The translations under genes were made by a program, and so were the position numbers. This document shows, one piece after another, positions 55,301 to 62,108 of a stretch of 64,000 nt of DNA. Source of the stretch: Eutreptiella sp. 'Long Island Sound 2002' (taxonomy: Eukaryota; Euglenozoa; Euglenophyceae; Eutreptiales; Eutreptiaceae); contig OZ038382.1 of NCBI GenBank assembly GCA_964036045.1, positions 126,914,556 to 126,978,555 on the forward strand, in the 5' to 3' direction. The notes under the pieces are model-generated. The model did not search any database and was not told the DNA's origin. It saw only the letters and a list, made by a program, of their open reading frames with translations. Within the stretch, counting starts at the first letter, position 1; each line of letters begins with the position of its first letter.

Positions 55301-55700
55301 GCCACTCACCGGCAACCTTCTTGAGGACGACGAAGCACGGAGAGGCCCACTCGGAGTGGCACGGCTCAAGCCAGCCTCTCTGGATGAAGTCACGGAGGAT
55401 CTTCTCCATGGCCTCTTTCCTCTCGCCCCTCAGGGCAAACTCCCGGTGACGATACACACGGGGGTCCTGCTTCAGTCGTATCTTGGCCTCGCCATACGGT
55501 CCACGCACCGGTGGGGGAAACACAGGCTTACCGCTGAAGAAGGTATCACCATACTTCTGCTTCAGCCTGGCCCTCAATGCCTGGATCTTGGGGTCATCAG
55601 ACTCCGCCTTGGCTTTTCCGGGCACTTGAACCACGGAGCTTACTTGAGGGGTAGCGAGCCCGCTCGGTTTCGGCTCAGGTTGTCTTCCAAGGTGGCCCAA
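52398..55700 (-). CDS. Ty3-B pol: RT, RNase H, integrase, chromodomain
   Basis: An uninterrupted 1100-residue frame. RT: EWRLVVDYRGLN (132-143), IDLKHGYHQ (Asp173) and FVDD (234-237). RNase H: Asp400 (RTDASDY), Glu443, Asp468 (CTDHQ) and Asp517 (TVADCLSR). Integrase finger: HHHMLHPG...CSVCQPC (660-704). Core: Asp731, Asp795 (CSDRGPQF) and Glu831 (NGRAEVAG), a D-D35-E spacing. A GPY/F-like module is followed by a chromodomain (~1023-1075: YTVEKILAQRP, then RCRGYGPSHDTWEPVSSF). All catalytic residues are present. It copies RNA to cDNA and integrates it; the chromodomain would guide it to marked nucleosomes. The start is the first Met, 22 bp after the previous ORF's stop. Confidence 0.96.
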   Translation of the reverse strand: MGHLGRQPEPKPSGLATPQVSSVVQVPGKAKAESDDPKIQALRARLKQKYGDTFFSGKPVFPPPVRGPYGEAKIRLKQDPRVYRHREFALRGERKEAMEKILRDFIQRGWLEPCHSEWASPCFVVLKKVAGEWRLVVDYRGLNAQTQHDSYTLPLIEDMLQKQHRRRIFTVIDLKHGYHQMPLAEESRACTAMSTPLGPLHRKVMPMGVTNGNAAFQRMLENLLEPVRDCADPFVDDVIIACGDPSMSYEELLEAHERDVTRVLDLLVRHKLTSSSDKATIAVSEVVFAGHVVGNGQRKPIPGKVAAIEHWEKPKTVSELRAYLGFCNYYSGYIKMYAEYAAPMTTMLKGNREETKKGSKKALVWDADSDRAFEGMKQALLSAVGLHLVDPDRGFVLRTDASDYAVGAVLEQVLDDGRHVPVAFWSRVLAEGQRRTWTPREKEAYAIVMALRKWAGYIALHPVTVCTDHQSLQSWHKEHVDTPSGPASRRARWHETLAKFDLTVVYIPGKDNTVADCLSRWAYPASKGMTDISAHGHEAETAETKKIIEMERLMEEEGVKCFVVMAADAPLASRVSRAVRVVAPEGAESDKHLFPESPLQDDWTDDYAKSEAFAAEYRALIDPDDGQKWPKGLTEEDGRLYRNGKLLVPESRVLELCEAWHHHMLHPGVKKQALDMQRRFEIDHIVLYTAIKKVRKGCSVCQPCNPDNRNVKGEAQWTPVPDQPMESVAMDVFSMPEVHIGKETFDCVVLCVDRHSGYVVAVPARKKGLLAKEVAVMMIRHWLTVFDIPRTICSDRGPQFTGGWFKAMCSLMGIHHAKSVAYLSRSNGRAEVAGRQLFEKLRKIHITNPRRNWFEEMWPALKAHHDTPTPDGLSPHQTLFGRDPLGRGLPLSGDGMAIDAKEFFARQEQTARDIRQQLEKEHAERQKSAPSSTAQKFRVGDPVWVIRPRPMGTHRTKTWFTPGGVVRRIGEDTYRIKVGHRQFRERHESQLRVREPDLRGQHVSLSYAAHEADSDDDYAEQDDYTVEKILAQRPKASAPGGLEFKVRCRGYGPSHDTWEPVSSFVPRVNTPFMEYIHKHKTKIHVSDLAALTRAIATRGA

Positions 55701-55721
55701 AGGACCATCTCTGGTCTTGCC

Positions 55722-56837
55722 TCAGAACAGATCGCTGTAGGTGGGTGGGTTACCGCCAGGCGGCTCGTCTTGGCTGGACATGTGATCCAGCACCCTCTGT
55801 ACGAAGGTATTCCCGTCATAGGAACCGGAGACGATTGAGTCCACTTCCCACCAGGCTTTGTCCTGGCCTTTGCCCTCACGCTGGTTTCCCCAGTCGTGAA
55901 AGGGCTGATCCATATACCCCTGAACCAGATCCAGCTCCTCTTCTGTGAGGGGGTCTTCCGATTCTTCGATGTCAACAGGGGGAACCGCAAAGCATTGCCG
56001 CCAGGGCTCTGCTATGATGCGGTTGACACACACGAAGTCCGTGGCGTCGGCCTGATCAAGGCCCCCATCCACATAGTGGAATTCTGTTGGCCATCTCTGG
56101 GGTGGCATGGGCTGTCCTTTAGCGTCCTGATAGACACTCTCTCCAGCCGGTAGGACGACCTTGTTTAAGGTCATGTTGGTTAATGAGGCTACCCAATGTC
56201 GGGTACTTTCCTCCTCGGTGCATCCCATAGGAACAACCAGCACTGCCTTGGAGCGGTCCTTGCGAATCTTCGCTATCGCTCTTGGAATGTCCCAACGGGG
56301 GCAATGGATCCACATCAATCCCTGATGCGGACCCCAGTGCTTCTTCCACGCGGAGTCCTGTGCGCTCCAGTACTTCTCACAAACCCGAAGATGGGCGGAG
56401 GTTCCTGAAGAGAACGCATCCAGGGCCAGATTCGAAGCTCCCAGGTCCGCGACAACTCGGCTCGCCACTTCCGGCATTACGCCGTACTCCTGGTTTGCAG
56501 GACCAGTTGGCTCAGTGTCTAGCGCGGCCACTTCGAGCTGATTGCGTTCCGGGTGGATCCATTGGCATTCCACATGGTGCTCAGGTGACGAAAGCCACGA
56601 GAGCTGGTCGTCCTGGTACAGGGTCATGGAGGCCTGGGCCGGAAGGACGCCGGAGTCCGTGTCCATCATGAAGTCGTACCCGACGATCATGTCCCAGTCC
56701 ATCTCGGCCTCGTAGAAGCGACCGTGCAGGAGGATTTCCTTGCCGAGGTCTGGGCGGCTCAGCTCACGATGGTTCACGAACTGCAGCCCAATGGCCGCTT
56801 CCTTCGTGCCTCCCACCATGTACTGGCCGTACGCCAC
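55722..56837 (-). CDS. Ty3-B protease end plus conserved domain upstream of RT
   Basis: An open frame of 371 codons. It begins in the protease flap (AYGQYMVGGTKEAAIG) and includes the retropepsin strand DWDMIVGYDFM. Then comes the conserved domain: SNLALDAFSSG, DSAWKKHWG, WIHCPRWDIPRAIAKI and KAVLVVPMG, followed by LNKVVLPAGE (LNEMSFGPEE in Ty3-A) and an acidic tail ending at 55722. It needs a frame change near 56850 to join the protease ORF. The DxF..W..P..K(I)..LVVP pattern resembles a block of DIRS-type elements. Function is unknown. Confidence 0.65.
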   Translation of the reverse strand: MAYGQYMVGGTKEAAIGLQFVNHRELSRPDLGKEILLHGRFYEAEMDWDMIVGYDFMMDTDSGVLPAQASMTLYQDDQLSWLSSPEHHVECQWIHPERNQLEVAALDTEPTGPANQEYGVMPEVASRVVADLGASNLALDAFSSGTSAHLRVCEKYWSAQDSAWKKHWGPHQGLMWIHCPRWDIPRAIAKIRKDRSKAVLVVPMGCTEEESTRHWVASLTNMTLNKVVLPAGESVYQDAKGQPMPPQRWPTEFHYVDGGLDQADATDFVCVNRIIAEPWRQCFAVPPVDIEESEDPLTEEELDLVQGYMDQPFHDWGNQREGKGQDKAWWEVDSIVSGSYDGNTFVQRVLDHMSSQDEPPGGNPPTYSDLF

Positions 56838-56839
56838 CT

Positions 56840-57319
56840 TCAGCCTGACAGGTTACGACTGTCGGTCTGACACTCTGGTGGAAGTAGGCCAGCCTTGACC
56901 AAGCTGACTTGAGCTCCCGTGTCAACCAACACGTCGAAAACCTTTTCCACTTCCCCGCATAAGGCACGGACCTTAAGATGCAACTGCCGCTCGCGACCGA
57001 CACGGCGCACGGCGTGCAAACTCAGGATCTCTGGCCGTTCCAGAAGCTCAACAAGCGACTGGTGCAGGTCGTGGACAATGGGCTCAGGCTGCCCATCTGC
57101 AGCATCCAGCTGCGGTCCGGGTGATCCTCTGATACTCTCGGATAGATCTTGAAGTACATCAAAGACATTTTTAGTCGCGAAGGACGGACAGGTGCAAGTG
57201 TTCGTGCCCTCACTTGCCCTCACCCCGCCTCCGCGACTGGGTGCCGGACCGGGCCTTCTGCCCCCGGCAGTCCCTTTGTGCTTATCGACTCCCGACTGGG
57301 ATGGTTCGGCGCTTCCCAC
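56840..57319 (-). pseudogene. Ty3-B aspartic protease, N-terminal part
   Basis: A frame with FDVLVDTGAQVSLVKAGLLPP, the retropepsin active site (~56935-56885), preceded by a substrate-strand-like RERQLHLKVRALCGEVEK that matches Ty3-A. It ends at 56840 after NLSG, while the flap continues in the frame of the next ORF (RLKVAYG). Ty3-A shows RRPVRLKVANG in one frame, so a small indel near 56850 is likely. A programmed shift is the alternative. Confidence 0.75.
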
Positions 57320-57370
57320 GTCACCATCCTGCGACCGCCCTAGCTGGGGCCCTTGGCTGCAGGGGCTCCG

Positions 57371-60300
57371 CTAGGGGGCGTTGGTTGTGGAAGTAGGGGT
57401 GTTCTCCTCCGCATCAACCTCGTTGACGCCCTTCTTCCTTCCCCCTTTCTTACCCTTCTTTTCCTTGTCCTTGTTCTGGTCATTCTGGTTGTTCTCCTTG
57501 TTCTTGTTGTCGGACCTGGGGACCCAGTTCCGCTTGATCTCCTGGATCTCCTTGGCCAACTCGGTCCCCACCGACGACATCAGCTTTGCCAGCTCGTCCT
57601 TGTCGACCTCCACTTTGGCTTCCCGGATACCCGCGGGCGCACGCTTCTTCGACCCGTGCGCCTTCCTGTATGCTTCCGTGTCGGCCTTGTGGGTGGGGCA
57701 TGTTCGGTGGTCATGGTTGAAGCCTTTCTTCCTCCCATAACACACGAAACAGCCCTGCGGGTGAGCTCGTATGAACTCCCCAAAGGACAGCGGAGGGTCG
57801 CCAACGCGGCGAGGGTCCCTCTTCTCCTTCTTCTTCCAACCCGGCTGCAGGGGCTTCCAGCTTCCCCTGTTGTTCCCCGCGCTCAGGTTGTTGGCCACGA
57901 AGGCGCAAACGGCCACCTCAGCGGGCTCATCGTCGTCGTCATCGTCGACGAGAGTCTCATCGCCGTCGGCTCCCGCTGGGTCCATGGCAGCTTCCCCGCC
58001 AGGTCCCTCGCCAACGTAGTTGACGTCGCGGTCTCCGGGCCTCAACCCGCGGGTGTGGTGGAGGTTCCGGTACTCCTTGAACACCTCCTCTCCAACCCAC
58101 TCCAGGATCTCGTCGCAGCTCATCCGCGCCGGGATGGCCTGCAGACGGATGGTCTGGCCGCTCAACTCACACTCGTCAAGGCGCCACATCGCGGTCTTCT
58201 CGCGATCGCCCGAGACGGTGATGAGGAGAGCGTTCCGCAGGGAGTGCCGTTTGACATCTCGGCTCACGTTCTTCCTCGTCCAAGCCACCACGTTCGTATG
58301 ATACTCTTTGGGGAGCATCATCTTGACCGTGTGGTTGGAGTTGGCCCGCTTGGCTTCCTCCTTGGTGACCCTCTTGATCCATGCTTCCGGCAGCATGGAG
58401 AGCAGGCAAGCCTGCTCGTCACCCTCGTTCCAATCCTCCACGTTGCGGCGGAAGAGGGTGTATTTCCCTCGGAAGTCTCGCCAATCTCGTAGGCGGATCT
58501 CCCGTCGATCATGCTCAAGCTTGATGGACTTCCAGCGCTTGGCAGCCACCTGCGGAGCGTCCACCCGCTCCTGCTCGTTGAGCCACTTCTTGGCTTCCTT
58601 GAGGGTCTTGATTCTCCCCTCCTTGGTCGCCACGAAGTAGAGCTCGCCGAGCACTTCCGGCAGGCGATACCTGAACCGTCTGAAGACATACTTCTCCGCA
58701 TCAGCGGGATGCATGTCCTCAGTAACGGTTACCCCCCAATCGTCCAGCTTCTCCAAGAAGCGGTCGAGGTTGAGGGGGTTGCCGTCGTACATGGGGGGCT
58801 TGATGTCCTTCAAGTCTTCCCACACGGCGGCATCCGCGGCCTTAGAGACCATGAACGCCGGCCGCGAAGTCGACCGAGGTTCCCATCGGCCTCTCCCACG
58901 GACTCCCACGTCCGCCACGTCCATCTCCTCCATGGAATCCCTGTGGCTACGCCGCGGTTCCTCCATGTACGCTGAACCCAGATGTTCACGCCGTACTCCT
59001 TCCATGTATGCCTCCTCATCACGGCGCCGGCAGCTGCGTTCAGCGGCCTCCCGTCGTACACCCCGCGGCGGGCTGATGTCGAACTCCTCCAGGTCCAGGT
59101 CCAGGTCCTCACCTTCGCCGACATCCCACTCCACGTCTCCTCTGGGGACCTCATCCCTGAGTCCACCATAACGTTCACCAGCCATTGGGATTGGTACCAG
59201 GGCTGGTGCGGGGCGCCGGGGGCGTACCGGTGTCCGCGGTGGAGCACGGCGGTTGCGGTACTCCGCGCTGAGCCACTCATCACGCCAATCCTCACTGCCA
59301 CTGCCGGGCGGCACGCGCTCGATGCGGCGGCCCGCGCTGTGGTGAGAGGGGGCGGTGAGAGAGGGGGCACTGGCGCTGGGGCGACTCCTGGGGGCTCCGC
59401 CGGGGGCGTGGGGTCTGCCTGGACCTGGTCCGGGTCCCCAGCCTTCGTCCGACGAGCCAGACTCCAGGGGTGGGTGGTCGCTGCCGACGCTCCCACGGGC
59501 TTCCAGCACGTCCAGCCTCTGCTGCAGGCCGCTGATAACCGTGTTCAGCGACCTGGTCTCAGCCCTGACGATGTCCAGCTCTTTCTGCGCGCGCGCGGCG
59601 ACCCTGGCGATGCGTTTCATCTCGCCCTTGCCCGTGTCTACCTCGCGCTCGAGGAACTGGACCCTCCTGCGGAGGTAGACAGTCCACCGCCAGGTGGTAT
59701 CCGGGTCGCCGTTCCCTGGTGGGTCGTCGGGGTCCCCAGGGGGTCCTGCAGGAGGGGCTCTGCCGGGTCCGCCCGGTCCAGGGGGTCCTCCCCTGCCCGG
59801 TGGTCCGCCTCCAGGGGGTCCACTTGGTGGGCGTCCTCCAGGGGGTCCTGATGGTCCTCCGCCAGGGGGTCCCGGTGGGTCTCCGCCTGGTCGCCTCGGT
59901 GGGTCCGAGGATGGGCGCTTCTTCCTGATGCCGAAGTCCATGCCGTCATCCTCGTCCATGTCGCCCCACCTGCGCGTCTCGGTCCCGGAAGACTCCGAGC
60001 TCCGGTAGGGAGGAGGGAGGTCCTTATCCTCACCTTCCGGCTCCATGGGGACGTCTCCGCCTCCTCCGCCCGTCCAAGCCACCACTTGGCGATGTCGGCG
60101 GCCTCGTTCATCCCCTGTCGCTGGACCGTCGCTGGCGGTGAAGGAGGGGTCACTGTCGTGGGGGTGTCCGCCCGCTGGCCTCCGTGGCCTCTCGAGGGTC
60201 TTCCCCTTACCCTTCCTCCGTCGGTGGGCGGTGGGGACAGTGCTCCCACTGCTGCCCGTGTTGGCCTCGTCCAGCGCCATCTTGGAGGAGGCGTCCCCTT

Positions 60301-61693
60301 CGAAAAGCTTTCGAAGGATCTCCACTCGTGATCCTCTCGGAGGAGTCTCGCGGCGGAGTTTGGCCTCTGCCTCCTCCATTGCGGCGGCTGTGGCTGCGGC
60401 AGCTCGCGCTTCGGCTTCCTCCCGGGCACGAGCCGCTTCGGCTTCCCGGGCCTGCTGCAGCCGAGCCTTGTCCGCTTCCAACGCGGCCAGCTCCGCCTCC
60501 GTCTTGGCCCTCTCCTCAGCGACCTTCCGTCGCGCGGCCTCGATGGCGTCCTTCTTGACGTCGTGCGCCTGGGCCTTAGCCGTTGCTTCGGCGTGGGCAC
60601 TTTCCTCCGCCTCCTTCTTTGCCCTCTCTTGGGCAAGCGCCTCTTCCAGCGCCCTCACCTCGGCCTCCTTGCGGGCAATGGCCTCCTGCGTCAGGCGAGC
60701 TTCCTCGTCGGCTGCCCTGATCCGGACAGCCACTGCCTCATGGGCGGCCGCAGCCGTGGGACCGGCCGCGATGGATGCAACGGTCGAGGCGTGGTAGCCC
60801 ATGCCTCTGCCCCACTCGGTGGCCTCCTCATGGGCGATGCCGACGGCGCCCTCCACGGCAGCGTTCTGCTGCGTGGCCCGTTGCCGGGCAACCCGAAGGT
60901 TGCAGGGCACCCCACAGGCGCGCTCGCAGGCGCGCGCCACATCCCTTTGGGTGGGAGCGGCGCTGCTGCTGGAGCTGGCCTGGTCGGCCGGCATCCTCCC
61001 GCGGTGGGCCGACTCCACGTCGCTGCTGGGGCCTGCTGGGGCCTGCTTGGGCCTCAGGAGCAGCGGAAGGGGCTTGGCCTTGGTCTGCTTGGCGACTTCC
61101 ATGAAGTCACCAAGGGTGGCGTGGCCGGGTTGGTGACCACCATTGGCCCGTTGGGGACGGGGGGCTGGGGTTCCGCCCTTGGCGCCTTGGGCGGCCTCGG
61201 CGGCCAGGGACTCCTGGTACTCCCGCCATTTCCGGTCCCGCTTCCTGTCCCCGGCAGACCGCTTCTCCTTCCCCGGAGACGCGCTGCTGCTGCCCTGCAG
61301 CCTGCGCTCGCTCCCCGGTTCCGGGAAGTTCTTTCCTATCATGTCCCACATGGAGACATTGATCGTGGCACCCGACGGGTACGCGTTGGAGTCCTCGTCC
61401 TCCTCAATCCCGTCGGGGCGCAGCCCTTCGCCGGGCCTGTCCGGCCGGGTCCAGGTCCTCCAGCGCCTCTGCTGGAAGCGGAAGGCAAACCCTTCTGCTC
61501 GCAGCCAGTCCTCCACGGCCTGCAGGCGGTCGGGGGCCATGTCTGTGCGGAGCTCAAAGCTCCGGGGCATGCCGCCTTCGCACTGGGGGTGGCTGTGGCG
61601 GTAGTGCTGGTCCCAAACCAACCCACGCAGTAGGTGCGCTGCATGGGGGTGGGGCCGCGGCCACGTCCTACCCGCTTCTTGCCAGTTTACCAT
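57371..61693 (-). CDS. Ty3-B Gag, 1440 residues
   Basis: An uninterrupted frame, several times the size of a usual Ty3 Gag. Order: unknown N-terminus; Cys cluster CERACGVPC (~260); long Ala/Glu/Arg coiled coil (~320-450); basic RRRKGKGK patch; collagen-like Gly-Pro-Pro repeats (~595-665); second coiled coil (~670-730); Ser/Arg/acidic linker; capsid-like core from PPMYDGNPLNLDRFLEKL (~965), matching Ty3-A and Ty3-C; acidic DDDDDDE run; zinc knuckle CFVCYGRKKGFNHDHRTC (~1314); Lys/Asn-rich tail. It should assemble particles and bind element RNA. The N-terminal ~950 residues differ from Ty3-A, apart from the general Cys-cluster plus coiled-coil plan. Confidence 0.9.
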   Translation of the reverse strand: MVNWQEAGRTWPRPHPHAAHLLRGLVWDQHYRHSHPQCEGGMPRSFELRTDMAPDRLQAVEDWLRAEGFAFRFQQRRWRTWTRPDRPGEGLRPDGIEEDEDSNAYPSGATINVSMWDMIGKNFPEPGSERRLQGSSSASPGKEKRSAGDRKRDRKWREYQESLAAEAAQGAKGGTPAPRPQRANGGHQPGHATLGDFMEVAKQTKAKPLPLLLRPKQAPAGPSSDVESAHRGRMPADQASSSSSAAPTQRDVARACERACGVPCNLRVARQRATQQNAAVEGAVGIAHEEATEWGRGMGYHASTVASIAAGPTAAAAHEAVAVRIRAADEEARLTQEAIARKEAEVRALEEALAQERAKKEAEESAHAEATAKAQAHDVKKDAIEAARRKVAEERAKTEAELAALEADKARLQQAREAEAARAREEAEARAAAATAAAMEEAEAKLRRETPPRGSRVEILRKLFEGDASSKMALDEANTGSSGSTVPTAHRRRKGKGKTLERPRRPAGGHPHDSDPSFTASDGPATGDERGRRHRQVVAWTGGGGGDVPMEPEGEDKDLPPPYRSSESSGTETRRWGDMDEDDGMDFGIRKKRPSSDPPRRPGGDPPGPPGGGPSGPPGGRPPSGPPGGGPPGRGGPPGPGGPGRAPPAGPPGDPDDPPGNGDPDTTWRWTVYLRRRVQFLEREVDTGKGEMKRIARVAARAQKELDIVRAETRSLNTVISGLQQRLDVLEARGSVGSDHPPLESGSSDEGWGPGPGPGRPHAPGGAPRSRPSASAPSLTAPSHHSAGRRIERVPPGSGSEDWRDEWLSAEYRNRRAPPRTPVRPRRPAPALVPIPMAGERYGGLRDEVPRGDVEWDVGEGEDLDLDLEEFDISPPRGVRREAAERSCRRRDEEAYMEGVRREHLGSAYMEEPRRSHRDSMEEMDVADVGVRGRGRWEPRSTSRPAFMVSKAADAAVWEDLKDIKPPMYDGNPLNLDRFLEKLDDWGVTVTEDMHPADAEKYVFRRFRYRLPEVLGELYFVATKEGRIKTLKEAKKWLNEQERVDAPQVAAKRWKSIKLEHDRREIRLRDWRDFRGKYTLFRRNVEDWNEGDEQACLLSMLPEAWIKRVTKEEAKRANSNHTVKMMLPKEYHTNVVAWTRKNVSRDVKRHSLRNALLITVSGDREKTAMWRLDECELSGQTIRLQAIPARMSCDEILEWVGEEVFKEYRNLHHTRGLRPGDRDVNYVGEGPGGEAAMDPAGADGDETLVDDDDDDEPAEVAVCAFVANNLSAGNNRGSWKPLQPGWKKKEKRDPRRVGDPPLSFGEFIRAHPQGCFVCYGRKKGFNHDHRTCPTHKADTEAYRKAHGSKKRAPAGIREAKVEVDKDELAKLMSSVGTELAKEIQEIKRNWVPRSDNKNKENNQNDQNKDKEKKGKKGGRKKGVNEVDAEENTPTSTTNAP

Positions 61694-62108
61694 GGCAGCG
61701 GGGGGCGTACTTGGTCTTGAGGTCCTTGGTATGCACTCGTTCCACTCAACGAACTGGTGGTGGTTGTTGAGGCGGGTGCGGCAGCACTGGACTGGGAGTG
61801 CGGCTGGTGCTGGTCAGCCGGTGGTTGTGGAGGTGGTTGACGCGGCCTTGCTGGTTGGCCGATGGGGCTGGTCTGTGCACCTCCTTGAGGGTCGCGGCGC
61901 GGTTAGGGCGATGCTCTGGACGGCGCTGCGGGCTCCGTGACGAACTCAGCGCTGTCGCTGGGCAGCGCTGCGAGCCGCTGCGCTGCGCTGCGAGCTGCTG
62001 CGCTGCGCTGCGAGCTGCGAGCTGCGAGCTGCTGCGCCGCGCTGCTCGGGGTTGGTGGCCCCGAGTGGCACGCGAGGGATGGGTAACCCCGCGGCGGTGA
62101 AACGCTTT
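61694..62108 (-). other. Ty3-B leader between LTR and gag
   Basis: 415 bp. Contains a GCTGC/GCGAGCTGC-type short-repeat cluster at ~61970-62040. Directly after the LTR the minus strand reads AAAAGCGTTTCACCGCCGCG, which does not start with the TGG expected of a tRNA primer site, unlike Ty3-A and Ty3-C. Confidence 0.6.
61965..62040. repeat. GCTGC/GCGAGCT short-repeat cluster
   Basis: Interleaved GCGCTGC, GCGAGCT and GCTGC units in imperfect tandem. They could form a GC-rich hairpin in the leader RNA. Confidence 0.7.

Noticed and set aside
54771-55838. Plus-strand 355-codon open frame
   Set aside because: It is antisense to the RT domain of Ty3-B pol, whose minus frame holds all the catalytic motifs.
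57353-58492. Plus-strand 379-codon open frame
   Set aside because: It is antisense to the Gag C-terminus, and the minus frame has the zinc knuckle and capsid homology.
60563-61633. Plus-strand 356-codon open frame
   Set aside because: Antisense shadow of the GC-rich coiled-coil part of Gag; no motif.
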